Assembly: GCA_003504855.1 (NCBI GenBank)
Contig: DNZD01000142.1
Coordinates: 1 to 9,050 of the forward strand
Origin: Cytophagales bacterium
Lineage (GTDB): Bacteria; Bacteroidota; Bacteroidia; Cytophagales; Cyclobacteriaceae
DNA length: 9,050 nucleotides
Reading direction: 5' to 3'
Part shown: in pieces, positions 1 through 8,075 of the stretch
Numbering within the stretch: position 1 is the first letter of the stretch
Layout of the letters: every line of letters begins with the position of its first letter
Program-made: the position numbers and the translations under genes
The notes under the pieces: generated by a model
Seen by the model: the letters and a program-made list of their open reading frames with translations, nothing else
Told to the model about the DNA's origin: nothing
The model's database searches: none

Positions 1-1226
1 CATTTGATCCTAATAACAATTTCTACTACCTGCCTGGCCTGGCTTTCAGTGTTCCCAAAGAGTATAAGTCGCTGGGAAACAACGCGTTTAGTACTAAAGA
101 TGGAAGGTATACTGAATCTCCGGCAAAGGCTACGGGCAACGACCAATTCACCGCCACGCCAGGCATTAATGATTGGTTTGAGACCGTGAAGCTCAATTAC
201 GGTGTGGACTATCAGAACGGCCGCAAGACCTATTTTGATTCCATTCCCAACACATGGAATAAGATGCGGGACATCCTGCTGTATTGGGCAGGCAAGAAGG
301 TGGACGGCTTCCGATGTGATATGGCAGAAATGGTGCCTGCAGAATTCTGGAATTGGGTGATCCCTCAGGTAAAGGCCATTAACCCGGACATCATTTTCGT
401 TGCTGAAATTTACAATCCCCATGAGTACCGCCGGTATATCGATCAGGGCAGGTTTGACTACCTCTATGATAAGGTGCAATTGTATGATACCCTGCGGCAA
501 CTAACCACGGGCCAGGGAAGTACCAACTGGATACCGGGCATTCAAAGGTCTTTGGCCGGAATCAATCACCACATGGTTCATTTTCTGGAGAACCACGACG
601 AGCAACGCATTGCATCAAGATTCTTCAGTGGTGATCCCTGGAAAGCCGTACCAGGAATGGTGGTGAGTGCCACCATTGACAAGGGACCTGTTATGATTTA
701 TTTCGGTCAGGAAGTGGGAGAGCCCGCTGCAGGTCCGGAGGGTTTTGGAGGTGATGATGGAAGAACCACCATGTTTGACTATTGGGGTGTTCCTGAATTT
801 CAAAAATGGGTGAACAATAAAAAGTATGATGGTGGGGGGTTGAGCGACGAGCAAAAGGCCCTTCGTCAATTTTACGGCGACATCCTCATGTTTGCGAAGA
901 CAAATCCTGCCATCGGTCAGGGCAACTATTATGACCTGACAGAATTTAACACCAATCAGAAAAACCATTCAGATCGCATCGTAACCTATGCACGCGAGAG
1001 CGGCGAGGAGCGCCTGGTAATCGTCGCCAGTTTTAGCCAAAAAACCGAGCACGTCAAGATTGTATTGACCCCGGAAGTAGTGGGAGCGTTTGGGCTTCAG
1101 GCCGGCACCACATATGTGGGTCGTGACCTGCTGCGCAGCGGTGCCGATGTTGGGTTGTCGTCCGGCTATGCCCTTGAAGTGGATGTGCCGGCCTATCATG
1201 CGATGATATTGAAAATTAAACAATAG
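1..1226 (+). CDS. GH13 alpha-amylase family hydrolase, 5' end outside the window
   Basis: The frame is open from the left edge (first full codon at position 3) to TAG at 1224-1226, giving 407 visible residues. The protein should hydrolyse alpha-1,4-glucosidic bonds in starch-type glucans. Three GH13 regions are visible: GFRCDMAE with the nucleophile Asp (codon 318-320), FVAEIYN with the acid/base Glu (405-407), and FLENHDEQR with the third catalytic Asp (597-599). Region I and the N-terminus lie upstream, so a signal peptide cannot be judged. VKLN (visible residues 61-64) may be the fifth conserved region and resembles the MPKLN of neopullulanases and cyclomaltodextrinases. After the barrel come GQEVGEP, GGDDGRTTMFDYWG and a C-terminal beta-domain, a pattern I associate with Bacteroidota amylases. 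A GTG at 186 is internal and not the start, because the frame upstream of it is plainly coding. The next gene starts 2 nt after the stop. Exact specificity (amylase, cyclomaltodextrinase or neopullulanase) is uncertain. Confidence 0.9.
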   Translation, partial: FDPNNNFYYLPGLAFSVPKEYKSLGNNAFSTKDGRYTESPAKATGNDQFTATPGINDWFETVKLNYGVDYQNGRKTYFDSIPNTWNKMRDILLYWAGKKVDGFRCDMAEMVPAEFWNWVIPQVKAINPDIIFVAEIYNPHEYRRYIDQGRFDYLYDKVQLYDTLRQLTTGQGSTNWIPGIQRSLAGINHHMVHFLENHDEQRIASRFFSGDPWKAVPGMVVSATIDKGPVMIYFGQEVGEPAAGPEGFGGDDGRTTMFDYWGVPEFQKWVNNKKYDGGGLSDEQKALRQFYGDILMFAKTNPAIGQGNYYDLTEFNTNQKNHSDRIVTYARESGEERLVIVASFSQKTEHVKIVLTPEVVGAFGLQAGTTYVGRDLLRSGADVGLSSGYALEVDVPAYHAMILKIKQ

Positions 1227-1228
1227 AA

Positions 1229-2776
1229 ATGAAGCGGGTAATCTCTTTAGCTGCCATCGTGCTCATGGTCTTTTCATGCAAAAATGATTCAACAACCGAA
1301 CGCTGGCCTTACGGGGTCAACTACGAGGTTTTTGTTCGTTCCTTCGCCGATGGAAATGGCGATGGGATCGGTGACATCAAAGGACTTACGGCACGGTTGG
1401 ATTACCTGCAGGAGTTAGGTGTGGGCGGTGTGTGGCTCATGCCCATCATGAAGTCCGGATCATACCACAAGTATGATGTGGTAGACTACAAATCCATTGA
1501 CCCGGAATATGGCACCGAAGAAGAGTTTAAGACATTTGTTCAGGAGGCTCACAACAGGGGAATTCAGGTGATCATTGATCTGATCCTCAATCATACCGGA
1601 TCCGATCACCCCTGGTTTCAGGAAGCTATCAAAGGCAAAGACAATCCATATCGCGATTACTACGTTTGGGCGAACCGGGATTCCATTGCGGAAGAGATCT
1701 CCAAGAAGACCACTTCGCTGGATTCAGATAACATTACCCAATGGCATGCCGTGAACGGCGATACAAAGGCCGAACATTACTACGGATTTTTTTACGGCGG
1801 TATGCCTGATCTCAATTTTGACAATCCCAAAGTCAAGGATGAATTCGTTGAAATAGGAAAGTACTGGTTGAATGAAATGAAAGTCGATGGCTTCCGCCTG
1901 GATGCCGCGAAGCATATTTTTCCCACAGACCGGGCAACCGATAACCATGCCTTCTGGATTTGGTTCAGGGAAGAGATGGAAAAGATCAAGCCGGATGTAT
2001 ACCTGGTTGGAGAAGTGTGGTCCAAGGCTGAAGACGTGGCGCCATACCTGAAAGGACTCCCGGCCCTGTTCAATTTTGACATGGGCTACGCCATCACTTC
2101 CGTGGTGAAGGCAGGTGTCGATACCATTTCGCTGGTGAGCAAGTACAAAGAGATTAATGACTATTACCGTTCGGTAACTCCCGACTACATCGATGCGACT
2201 TTCCTGAAGAACCATGATCAAAACCGAATCTTGTCCGAACTGGACAACGATGAAGCCAAAGCGAGGGTGGGAGTGTCTATTCTCTTTACATTGCCGGGCA
2301 CACCCTATGTTTATTATGGCGAAGAAATCGGGATGAAGGGCATGAAGCCGGACGAGTTTATCCGCGAACCCTTTGTATGGTCAGCACCCGGTAAGGATCC
2401 GATGCAAACGAAATGGGAGGAGCCTAAGTACTCGGTGTCAGGAGCAGTGGTGCCATTGGATGAACAACAGAAAGATACAGGGTCACTGTATCAGTTTTAC
2501 AAGAATTGGATTGCCTATCGCAACAGTCATGAGATCATGACCCTGGGTCAACTCGAGACCACACCATTCCATTATCGGGAAGTGGTGAGCCTCATCCGTA
2601 CACTCGGGGATAAGAAGAGCCTGGCGTTGCATAATATTTCAGATATCGAAGTTACCGTATCGCTCAGCGACAAACCCGAATTCAAAAAGCTGGATTTTGC
2701 TACTGCATCAATCATCAAAATCCAGGATGACCAAATCAAATTGCCGGCGCACAGTTCGGCGGTATTAACCAATTGA
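1229..2776 (+). CDS. GH13 alpha-amylase-like lipoprotein
   Basis: A complete 515-residue glycoside hydrolase predicted to cut alpha-1,4-glucans outside the cytoplasm. Residues 1-17 form a lipoprotein signal peptide: K2-R3, a hydrophobic run, then V-F-S-C with the lipidated Cys at 17. The barrel starts near residue 27. A calcium-loop motif DGNGDGIGD lies at 41-49, YDVVDY at 82-87 and region I DLILNH at 117-122. Region V is MPDLN (192-196). The nucleophile is D225 in GFRLDAAKH, the acid/base is E262 in LVGEVW, and the third Asp is D330 in LKNHDQ. The active site looks intact. K228-H229 after the nucleophile is typical of alpha-1,4-acting amylases, and MPDLN marks the group intermediate between oligo-1,6-glucosidases and neopullulanases. 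A small C-terminal beta-domain ends the protein. ATG at 1229 is chosen because it begins the signal peptide; there is only an A-rich leader and no Shine-Dalgarno. It probably supplies maltose or maltodextrins to the downstream enzymes. Confidence 0.93.
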   Translation: MKRVISLAAIVLMVFSCKNDSTTERWPYGVNYEVFVRSFADGNGDGIGDIKGLTARLDYLQELGVGGVWLMPIMKSGSYHKYDVVDYKSIDPEYGTEEEFKTFVQEAHNRGIQVIIDLILNHTGSDHPWFQEAIKGKDNPYRDYYVWANRDSIAEEISKKTTSLDSDNITQWHAVNGDTKAEHYYGFFYGGMPDLNFDNPKVKDEFVEIGKYWLNEMKVDGFRLDAAKHIFPTDRATDNHAFWIWFREEMEKIKPDVYLVGEVWSKAEDVAPYLKGLPALFNFDMGYAITSVVKAGVDTISLVSKYKEINDYYRSVTPDYIDATFLKNHDQNRILSELDNDEAKARVGVSILFTLPGTPYVYYGEEIGMKGMKPDEFIREPFVWSAPGKDPMQTKWEEPKYSVSGAVVPLDEQQKDTGSLYQFYKNWIAYRNSHEIMTLGQLETTPFHYREVVSLIRTLGDKKSLALHNISDIEVTVSLSDKPEFKKLDFATASIIKIQDDQIKLPAHSSAVLTN

Positions 2777-2781
2777 GGCAC

Positions 2782-4725
2782 ATGACGAACGGACAACTCC
2801 GCGTATTGATTGAAGGTGTTCAACCCCTGGTGGATGGCGGACTGTATCCCGCCAAGCGCACCCAGGGAGAACGGGTTGATGTTACCGCGAATATTTTCGC
2901 CGATGGTCACGACCACATCCGCGCTGAAATCAGGTTTCGCCTGGAGACTGGACCATCGATAACACTTGAAATGAATCAACTCATAAACGATGAGTGGATC
3001 GCATCGTTCACGGCCGAGCAAAAGGGAACGTACTATGTGGAAGTCAGGGCCTGGGTGGACCACCTTGACACCTGGTTTGACGGTATTCGCAAAAAGATCA
3101 ATGCCGGACTGCAGGTAACTGTGGAGTTGCTTGAAGGTGCAGCCTATCTCCGCGCGGCGGCCCCGGGCGATACAGCAGTACTCGCTATGGCTGCCCGGTT
3201 GGAAGGCCCCAAGGGCTATGATGCCGCAGTGGCTGCCGTACTGAGCCCGGCATTCTCGGCGCTGGTACATGCCCACCCGTACCGGCATTTCGAAACAACA
3301 TATGAAAAGGAGTTGACGATTCAGGTAGAAGATGCCAGGGCAAGATTTACAACCTGGTACGAGTTGTTTCCCCGCTCCAGCTCTTTGCAACCCGGCAAGC
3401 ATGGTACTTTTCAGGATACCATTCGGCTGTTGCCCCGCATTGCAGCCATGAATTTTGATGTGTTGTACCTGCCACCTATTCATCCGATTGGTAAGGTCAA
3501 TAGAAAGGGAAAGAACAACTCCACCACCGCACAGCCTGGTGAACCGGGTTCACCGTGGGCCATCGGCTCGGATGAGGGTGGACATAAATCCATTCATCGC
3601 GAGTTGGGTACCCTGCAGGATTATCAGCGGTTGATTGCAGAAGCAAAGAAAGCCGGCATTGATGTAGCGATGGACATTGCGTTTCAGTGCGCACCGGATC
3701 ATCCCTATGTGAAGGAGCATCCCGAGTGGTTTCGCCAGCGACCTGACGGCAGTATTCAATACGCGGAGAATCCACCCAAGAAGTACCAGGATATTTATCC
3801 CTTCGACTTTGAGACCGAGCAATGGAAGGACCTGTGGTTTGAGCTGCGGGATGTTATCTTTTATTGGATTGATGCCGGCGTCCGGATTTTCCGCGTTGAT
3901 AATCCCCACACCAAACCCATTCCCTTCTGGCAATGGGTAATCGCGGAGACCAACAAGAAATACAAAGACATCATCTTCCTCGCTGAAGCCTTCACGCGCC
4001 CAAAAATCATGGCATCTTTGGCGAAAGTTGGGTTCACCCAGGGGTACACCTATTTTACCTGGCGGGTGAATAAGGCGGAGTTGACCGAATACATGAATGA
4101 ATTGGTGTATGGTCCTTCCAGGAATTATTTCCGTCCAAATTTCTGGCCCAATACACCTGACATTCTACCCTGGCACCTGCAACACCAGGGAGAAAACATT
4201 TTTATCATCAGGCTTGCACTGGCAGCTACGTTGTCGTCCAACTACGGCATGTATGGCCCGCCATACGAATTCTTTGAGAACCAACCGGTGGAAGGCAAGG
4301 AAGAGTACTTTAATTCTGAGAAATACGAAATCAAAACCTACGACTGGAGGAAAACAAACCGGATGACGGATCTGGTTACCCTGTTGAATAAAGCCCGGCG
4401 CGAAAACCCTGCACTCCAGTCAACCTGGAACCTCCAGTTCTGCACCATCGAGAACAGCAACCTTATTGCGTATATCAAGACCACGGATGACTTGTCCAAT
4501 CTCGTTTTGGTAGTGGTGAACCTGGATCAGCACACGAAGCAATCCGGGTATGTTCAAATACCAAAGGAGCGTCTGCGATTGGGAGACAAGATCAATCTCA
4601 AATTGCATGACCTCATTACCGACGAGCACTTTACGTGGACGCAGGAGTGGAATTTTGTCGAGTTGGAGCCGAATAAGTTGCCGTTCCACCTTTTTAAGGT
4701 CAGTATTCACGAATCCCAAATGTAA
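2782..4725 (+). CDS. glgE: GlgE: alpha-1,4-glucan:maltose-1-phosphate maltosyltransferase
   Basis: A cytoplasmic GH13_3 enzyme that transfers maltosyl units from alpha-maltose 1-phosphate to the non-reducing end of a linear alpha-1,4-glucan, releasing phosphate. From ATG 2782 it has 647 residues, close to the usual 650-700. Residues 1 to about 190 are the N-terminal beta-sandwich and helical part; the barrel follows. Diagnostic GlgE motifs are YLPPIHPIG, NRKGKNN, IFRVDNPHTKP with the nucleophile Asp (codon 3898-3900), FLAEAFTRP with the acid Glu (3985-3987), YTYFTWR, and RPNFWPNTPDI with the third Asp (4159-4161). All expected catalytic residues are present. A TTG at 2773 is in frame and would overlap the preceding stop by 4 nt, but ATG 2782 is preferred: it is the stronger codon, lies 5 nt after that stop and has a weak GAGG 3 nt upstream. 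The stop overlaps the next start by 1 nt. The neighbouring maltokinase domain would provide its substrate. Confidence 0.97.
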   Translation: MTNGQLRVLIEGVQPLVDGGLYPAKRTQGERVDVTANIFADGHDHIRAEIRFRLETGPSITLEMNQLINDEWIASFTAEQKGTYYVEVRAWVDHLDTWFDGIRKKINAGLQVTVELLEGAAYLRAAAPGDTAVLAMAARLEGPKGYDAAVAAVLSPAFSALVHAHPYRHFETTYEKELTIQVEDARARFTTWYELFPRSSSLQPGKHGTFQDTIRLLPRIAAMNFDVLYLPPIHPIGKVNRKGKNNSTTAQPGEPGSPWAIGSDEGGHKSIHRELGTLQDYQRLIAEAKKAGIDVAMDIAFQCAPDHPYVKEHPEWFRQRPDGSIQYAENPPKKYQDIYPFDFETEQWKDLWFELRDVIFYWIDAGVRIFRVDNPHTKPIPFWQWVIAETNKKYKDIIFLAEAFTRPKIMASLAKVGFTQGYTYFTWRVNKAELTEYMNELVYGPSRNYFRPNFWPNTPDILPWHLQHQGENIFIIRLALAATLSSNYGMYGPPYEFFENQPVEGKEEYFNSEKYEIKTYDWRKTNRMTDLVTLLNKARRENPALQSTWNLQFCTIENSNLIAYIKTTDDLSNLVLVVVNLDQHTKQSGYVQIPKERLRLGDKINLKLHDLITDEHFTWTQEWNFVELEPNKLPFHLFKVSIHESQM

Positions 4726-4727
4726 TG
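4723..4727 (+). other. TAATG stop-start overlap between glgE and treS-mak
   Basis: The glgE stop TAA (4723-4725) and the fusion gene start ATG (4725-4727) share one base. No Shine-Dalgarno sequence precedes this ATG. Such an overlap usually lets terminating ribosomes re-initiate on the next gene, so GlgE and the maltokinase fusion are probably made in linked amounts. The overlap is seen directly; the coupling is inferred. Confidence 0.7.
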
Positions 4728-7700
4728 GCACCCATTGCGCAAAAGAGTGATCCGCTATGGTTTAAGGATGCGGTCTTTTATGAGTTAAGTGTTCGTTCCT
4801 TCTACGACAGCAATGGCGACGGCATCGGCGACTTTCAGGGACTGCTTCAAAAGCTGGACTACCTGGAAGACCTGGGGGTGACCACCATATGGCTGTTGCC
4901 ATTCTTTCCGTCGCCCCTGAAGGACGATGGATTTGATATTACGGAACACTGCGATGTCCATCCGGAGTTTGGAACCCTCGCTGACTTCAAAGCATTTCTC
5001 AAAGAGGCTCACCGCCGCGGACTTAGGGTCATTACAGAACTCATCCTGAACCACACCTCTGATCAGCACCCGTGGTTTCAGAAATCGAGGAAGGCACGCG
5101 CCGGATCCCGATACAAAGACTATTATGTGTGGAGTGAAACGGCGGACAAGTTCAAGGAAGCCCGCATTATGTTCTCCGATCAGGAGTCATCCAACTGGAC
5201 ATGGGATCAGGAGGCCAAAGCATACTATTGGCACCGGTTCTACCGGCATCAGCCCGAGTTGAATTTCGATAACCCGGAAGTCCAATTGGAGATGATCAAG
5301 GTGGCTGACTTCTGGCTAAAGATTGGCGTCGATGGTTTCCGGTTGCCCTCCGTGCCTTTCCTGTTTGAGCAGGAGGGAACCAGTTGTGAGAACCTGCCCC
5401 AGACACATGACTTCCTGCGCAAGCTGCGCGCCCACATCGATAAAGAATACAAGGATCGCATCCTCATAGCCGAAGCCAACCTGTGGCCGGAAGATGCAGC
5501 ATCTTATTTCGGCAACGGACAAGAATGTCACATGAACTTCAACTATCCTTTGATGCCGCGCCTGTTCCTGGCCTTGCGTACGGAGGATAGTTATCCGATC
5601 ATCGACATCATGGACCAAACGCCGGCAACGCCACCCAATAGCCAATGGGCGCTTTTCCTGCGCAACCATGATGAAATCGGTCTGGAGATGGTAACGGAAG
5701 AGGAGAAGGACTACCTCTTTAAGGCCTATGCCAATGATCCGCACACCAAACACAACCTGGGTATCCGGCGCCGCCTGGCGCCTTTGATGAACAATGACCG
5801 CAGGAAGATTGAATTGTTATACACCATTTTATTTTCGCTGCCCGGTACACCCGTGATTTACTATGGCGATGAAATTGGTATGGGCGATAACGTATACCTT
5901 GGCGACCGGTTTGGTATACGCACACCCATGCAATGGAGCATGAACCTTAACGCTGGATTTTCTTCAGCCAATCCGCAAAAGCTGTTCCTGCCGGTGAACT
6001 CAGATCCAATCTACCGGTATGAGTCGGTGAACGTTGCCACCCAGGAAGAGAATTTCTCCTCCCTGGTATGGTGGGTGAAGAATGTCCTGGCCATGCGAAA
6101 ACGCCTCTCTGTTTTTGGCAAGGGGGACCTCCGCTTCGTAGAAAGCTCCAATGCAAAAGTGCTGTGTTTTGTGCGCAGCCATGAGAAGCAACGCATTATT
6201 GTGGTAGCCAACTTGTCGCAGTTTTCACAGGCGACCACCCTGGACTTCTCGGAGTTTAAAGACTGTGATATCACCGAAGCCTTCAGCCAGAATCGTTTCA
6301 TGAGCGTCTCTGGGGGCGATTATCCCATCACCATCGGACCCTATGGATACTTTTGGTTCCAGGTTGATGACCAGGAGAAGAAGGAGCAACCCGGATCAGG
6401 CAATGAGTTGCAGTTGCTGAAGTCAGAAGCTTCGTGGGAGAAAATTTTCAACCACTACGAAGAAGTAAGAACGCTGGAACGCAAAATCCTCCAGCCGTTT
6501 ATGAAAAAGTGTCGGTGGTTTGGCGGAAAGGCCAAAGTCATCAGCAAGATGGCGGTGAACAAGGTCACGCCCGTCAAGGTAGATGGCAACACCCATTATC
6601 TCGCCGTGATCGAGGTGCACTATGTTCAGCGCTTGCCGGAATACTATTTCCTGCCAATGACATTCGTACCGTCGGAGGTTATGCTCGATCGCATTGAATA
6701 CACCGCGCAAAGTGTGGTGTGTCGTGCAGAGATTCAGGGCAAGGCAGGATTTATTCTCGATAGCAGCTACGACCGATCGTTCCGCGACTACCTGTTCGCC
6801 AGTATGGAGAAAGAGGTGCGCGTAAAGGATGCTGAAGGTGTGCTCGAATTTAATAACAGCGTGTTCGCGAAGATCAATGCGGACCAAATCGAATCAAAAA
6901 TCCTGAAGGTAGACTCCAGCAATACAGCGATTTTGTACAATGACCAGTACTTCTTTAAGTTCTACCGCAAAATCGAGAAGGAGATCAATCCGGATCTGGA
7001 GATCGCCCGGTTCCTTTCTGAGAATACCAGTTTCAGGAACAGCCCCAAGTATTCAGGTAGCATAGAATTCAGGGATGATGACGGAAAGACAACCGTGTTT
7101 GGTTTGCTGCAGGAAAAAGTTGATAACCAGGGTGACGCGTGGAACATGACCATTGACTCCGTCGGTCGCTTTTATGAACGGGTGATGGCCAAAGCCAAGA
7201 AAGAGAAACTGCCCAAGCTGGTGAACCGTCCTGCCCTTGTTTTTGAAGATGCCCCGGAACTGATTCAGGAATTTATTGGTCGTGGATTTTATGAGCGGGT
7301 AGTGCGACTGGGTCAGCGCACCGCTGAGATGCACCTGGCCCTGGCCTCCGACAATACCAACCCGGCCTTCGCACCGGAGCCATTCACCAGCAACTACCAG
7401 CGAAGTTTGTATTCTTCGCTGCGCAAACTGCTCCGCGATCGCTTTAAACTGCTGCGTCAGTCACTCGGCAAGCTCAACAGTGAGGCACAGCAGTTGGCCG
7501 AACGCGTGTTGTCCCTCGAAGACAATATCCTGGAGTGCTTTAGCGAAATCTATCAGATCCGAATCAACGGGGTAAAGACACGCATCCACGGTGACTACCA
7601 CCTGGGACAGGTGCTTTTCACCGGTAAGGATTTCATGATCATCGACTTTGAAGGTGAGCCCGGATTCAGCTTTAGCGAACGCCGCCTGAAGAAGAGCCCT

Positions 7701-8054
7701 TACAAGGACGTCGCGGGTATGATGCGCTCATTCCATTACGCTGCATTCGGCAAGATATTGTTGAATGAAAACTACCGTCAGCAGGATTTGCAATTGCTCG
7801 AAGCCTGGGCAGAGCAATGGCAGCATTATGTAAGCCGGTTCTACCTCGGTGCCTACATGGACAAGATGGGTCTGGGTACCGAGCTGCCTGCCGAAGACGA
7901 CGTGCTGATCCGGACTTACCTCATTGAGAAGGCTGTCTATGAACTGGGATATGAATTGAATGGACGACCGGACTGGACCGTAATTCCCCTGCGCGGCATT
8001 GAGTACCAGATGAACCGGTATTTTATGGATAAAGAGAACAGCAAGAAGAAATAA
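4725..8054 (+). CDS. treS: TreS-like domain fused to maltokinase (TreS-Mak/Pep2); TreS nucleophile replaced by Pro
   Basis: A 1109-residue cytoplasmic fusion. Residues 1 to about 545 match trehalose synthase (maltose/trehalose interconversion): DSNGDGIGD (28-36), TELILNHTSDQHPWF (104-118), HQPELNFDNP (175-184), NCENLP-type CENLPQTH (221-228), ILIAEAN with E250, FLRNHDE with D316, YYGDEIGMGD (379-388) and RTPMQW (399-404). The expected GFRLD nucleophile motif reads GFRLP, with proline at 208 (codon CCC, 5346-5348), so this domain is probably inactive. After a linker (about 548-575) comes maltokinase, which phosphorylates maltose with ATP to maltose 1-phosphate: cap motif RWFGGK (597-602), likely ATP-binding K745 in FFKFYRK, INPDLEIARFL (754-764), NQGDAW (801-806), catalytic HGDYHLGQ with D957 (955-962), metal-binding D974 in IIDFEGEP, and SPYKDVAGMMRSFHYAA (991-1007). 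The kinase half looks intact. ATG 4725 overlaps the glgE stop (TAATG), suggesting translational coupling. The frame is continuous, so this is not a pseudogene by frameshift. Confidence 0.95.
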   Translation: MAPIAQKSDPLWFKDAVFYELSVRSFYDSNGDGIGDFQGLLQKLDYLEDLGVTTIWLLPFFPSPLKDDGFDITEHCDVHPEFGTLADFKAFLKEAHRRGLRVITELILNHTSDQHPWFQKSRKARAGSRYKDYYVWSETADKFKEARIMFSDQESSNWTWDQEAKAYYWHRFYRHQPELNFDNPEVQLEMIKVADFWLKIGVDGFRLPSVPFLFEQEGTSCENLPQTHDFLRKLRAHIDKEYKDRILIAEANLWPEDAASYFGNGQECHMNFNYPLMPRLFLALRTEDSYPIIDIMDQTPATPPNSQWALFLRNHDEIGLEMVTEEEKDYLFKAYANDPHTKHNLGIRRRLAPLMNNDRRKIELLYTILFSLPGTPVIYYGDEIGMGDNVYLGDRFGIRTPMQWSMNLNAGFSSANPQKLFLPVNSDPIYRYESVNVATQEENFSSLVWWVKNVLAMRKRLSVFGKGDLRFVESSNAKVLCFVRSHEKQRIIVVANLSQFSQATTLDFSEFKDCDITEAFSQNRFMSVSGGDYPITIGPYGYFWFQVDDQEKKEQPGSGNELQLLKSEASWEKIFNHYEEVRTLERKILQPFMKKCRWFGGKAKVISKMAVNKVTPVKVDGNTHYLAVIEVHYVQRLPEYYFLPMTFVPSEVMLDRIEYTAQSVVCRAEIQGKAGFILDSSYDRSFRDYLFASMEKEVRVKDAEGVLEFNNSVFAKINADQIESKILKVDSSNTAILYNDQYFFKFYRKIEKEINPDLEIARFLSENTSFRNSPKYSGSIEFRDDDGKTTVFGLLQEKVDNQGDAWNMTIDSVGRFYERVMAKAKKEKLPKLVNRPALVFEDAPELIQEFIGRGFYERVVRLGQRTAEMHLALASDNTNPAFAPEPFTSNYQRSLYSSLRKLLRDRFKLLRQSLGKLNSEAQQLAERVLSLEDNILECFSEIYQIRINGVKTRIHGDYHLGQVLFTGKDFMIIDFEGEPGFSFSERRLKKSPYKDVAGMMRSFHYAAFGKILLNENYRQQDLQLLEAWAEQWQHYVSRFYLGAYMDKMGLGTELPAEDDVLIRTYLIEKAVYELGYELNGRPDWTVIPLRGIEYQMNRYFMDKENSKKK

Positions 8055-8075
8055 TCAGATCCAAATCAGCACCAC
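8055..8075. other. 21-nt spacer, the longest intergenic gap in the window
   Basis: This lies between the stop of the TreS-maltokinase fusion and the glgB start. I see no hairpin followed by a T-run, no Bacteroidota-type promoter elements (a -7 TAnnTTTG box) and no purine-rich ribosome binding site. It is too short to hold a separate promoter, so glgB is most likely transcribed with the upstream genes. Confidence 0.6.

Noticed and set aside
186..188. GTG as the start of the first amylase
   Set aside because: The upstream frame to the window edge encodes sensible amylase sequence, and a start here would remove region I and half of the barrel. The gene is cut by the window edge instead.
4..189. 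Small + strand open frame at the left edge
   Set aside because: Another frame (from position 3) continues without a stop into the GH13 motifs of the first gene; the small frame is a shadow of that coding sequence.
2572..3483. Antisense open frame of 303 residues spanning the end of the amylase and the start of glgE
   Set aside because: It runs opposite two clearly coding genes, crosses their junction, has no recognisable domain, and its composition (Cys/His/Gln rich, no motif) is that of a reverse-strand shadow.
5346..5348. The nucleophile change as a simple sequencing error
   Set aside because: At least two adjacent bases must differ, the neighbouring codon is also changed, and other conserved active-site positions in the same domain have changed too. 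Raw reads would still be worth checking.
6423..6887. Antisense open frames inside the maltokinase region (and similar ones at 1724-2221, 5316-5753 and 8163-8579)
   Set aside because: All lie entirely within strongly motif-supported + strand genes and show no recognisable domains.
4725..8054. Possibility that TreS and maltokinase are two separate genes or that the gene is frameshifted
   Set aside because: The frame is continuous through the linker, with no stop and no new start with a leader; TreS-Mak fusions are a known architecture.
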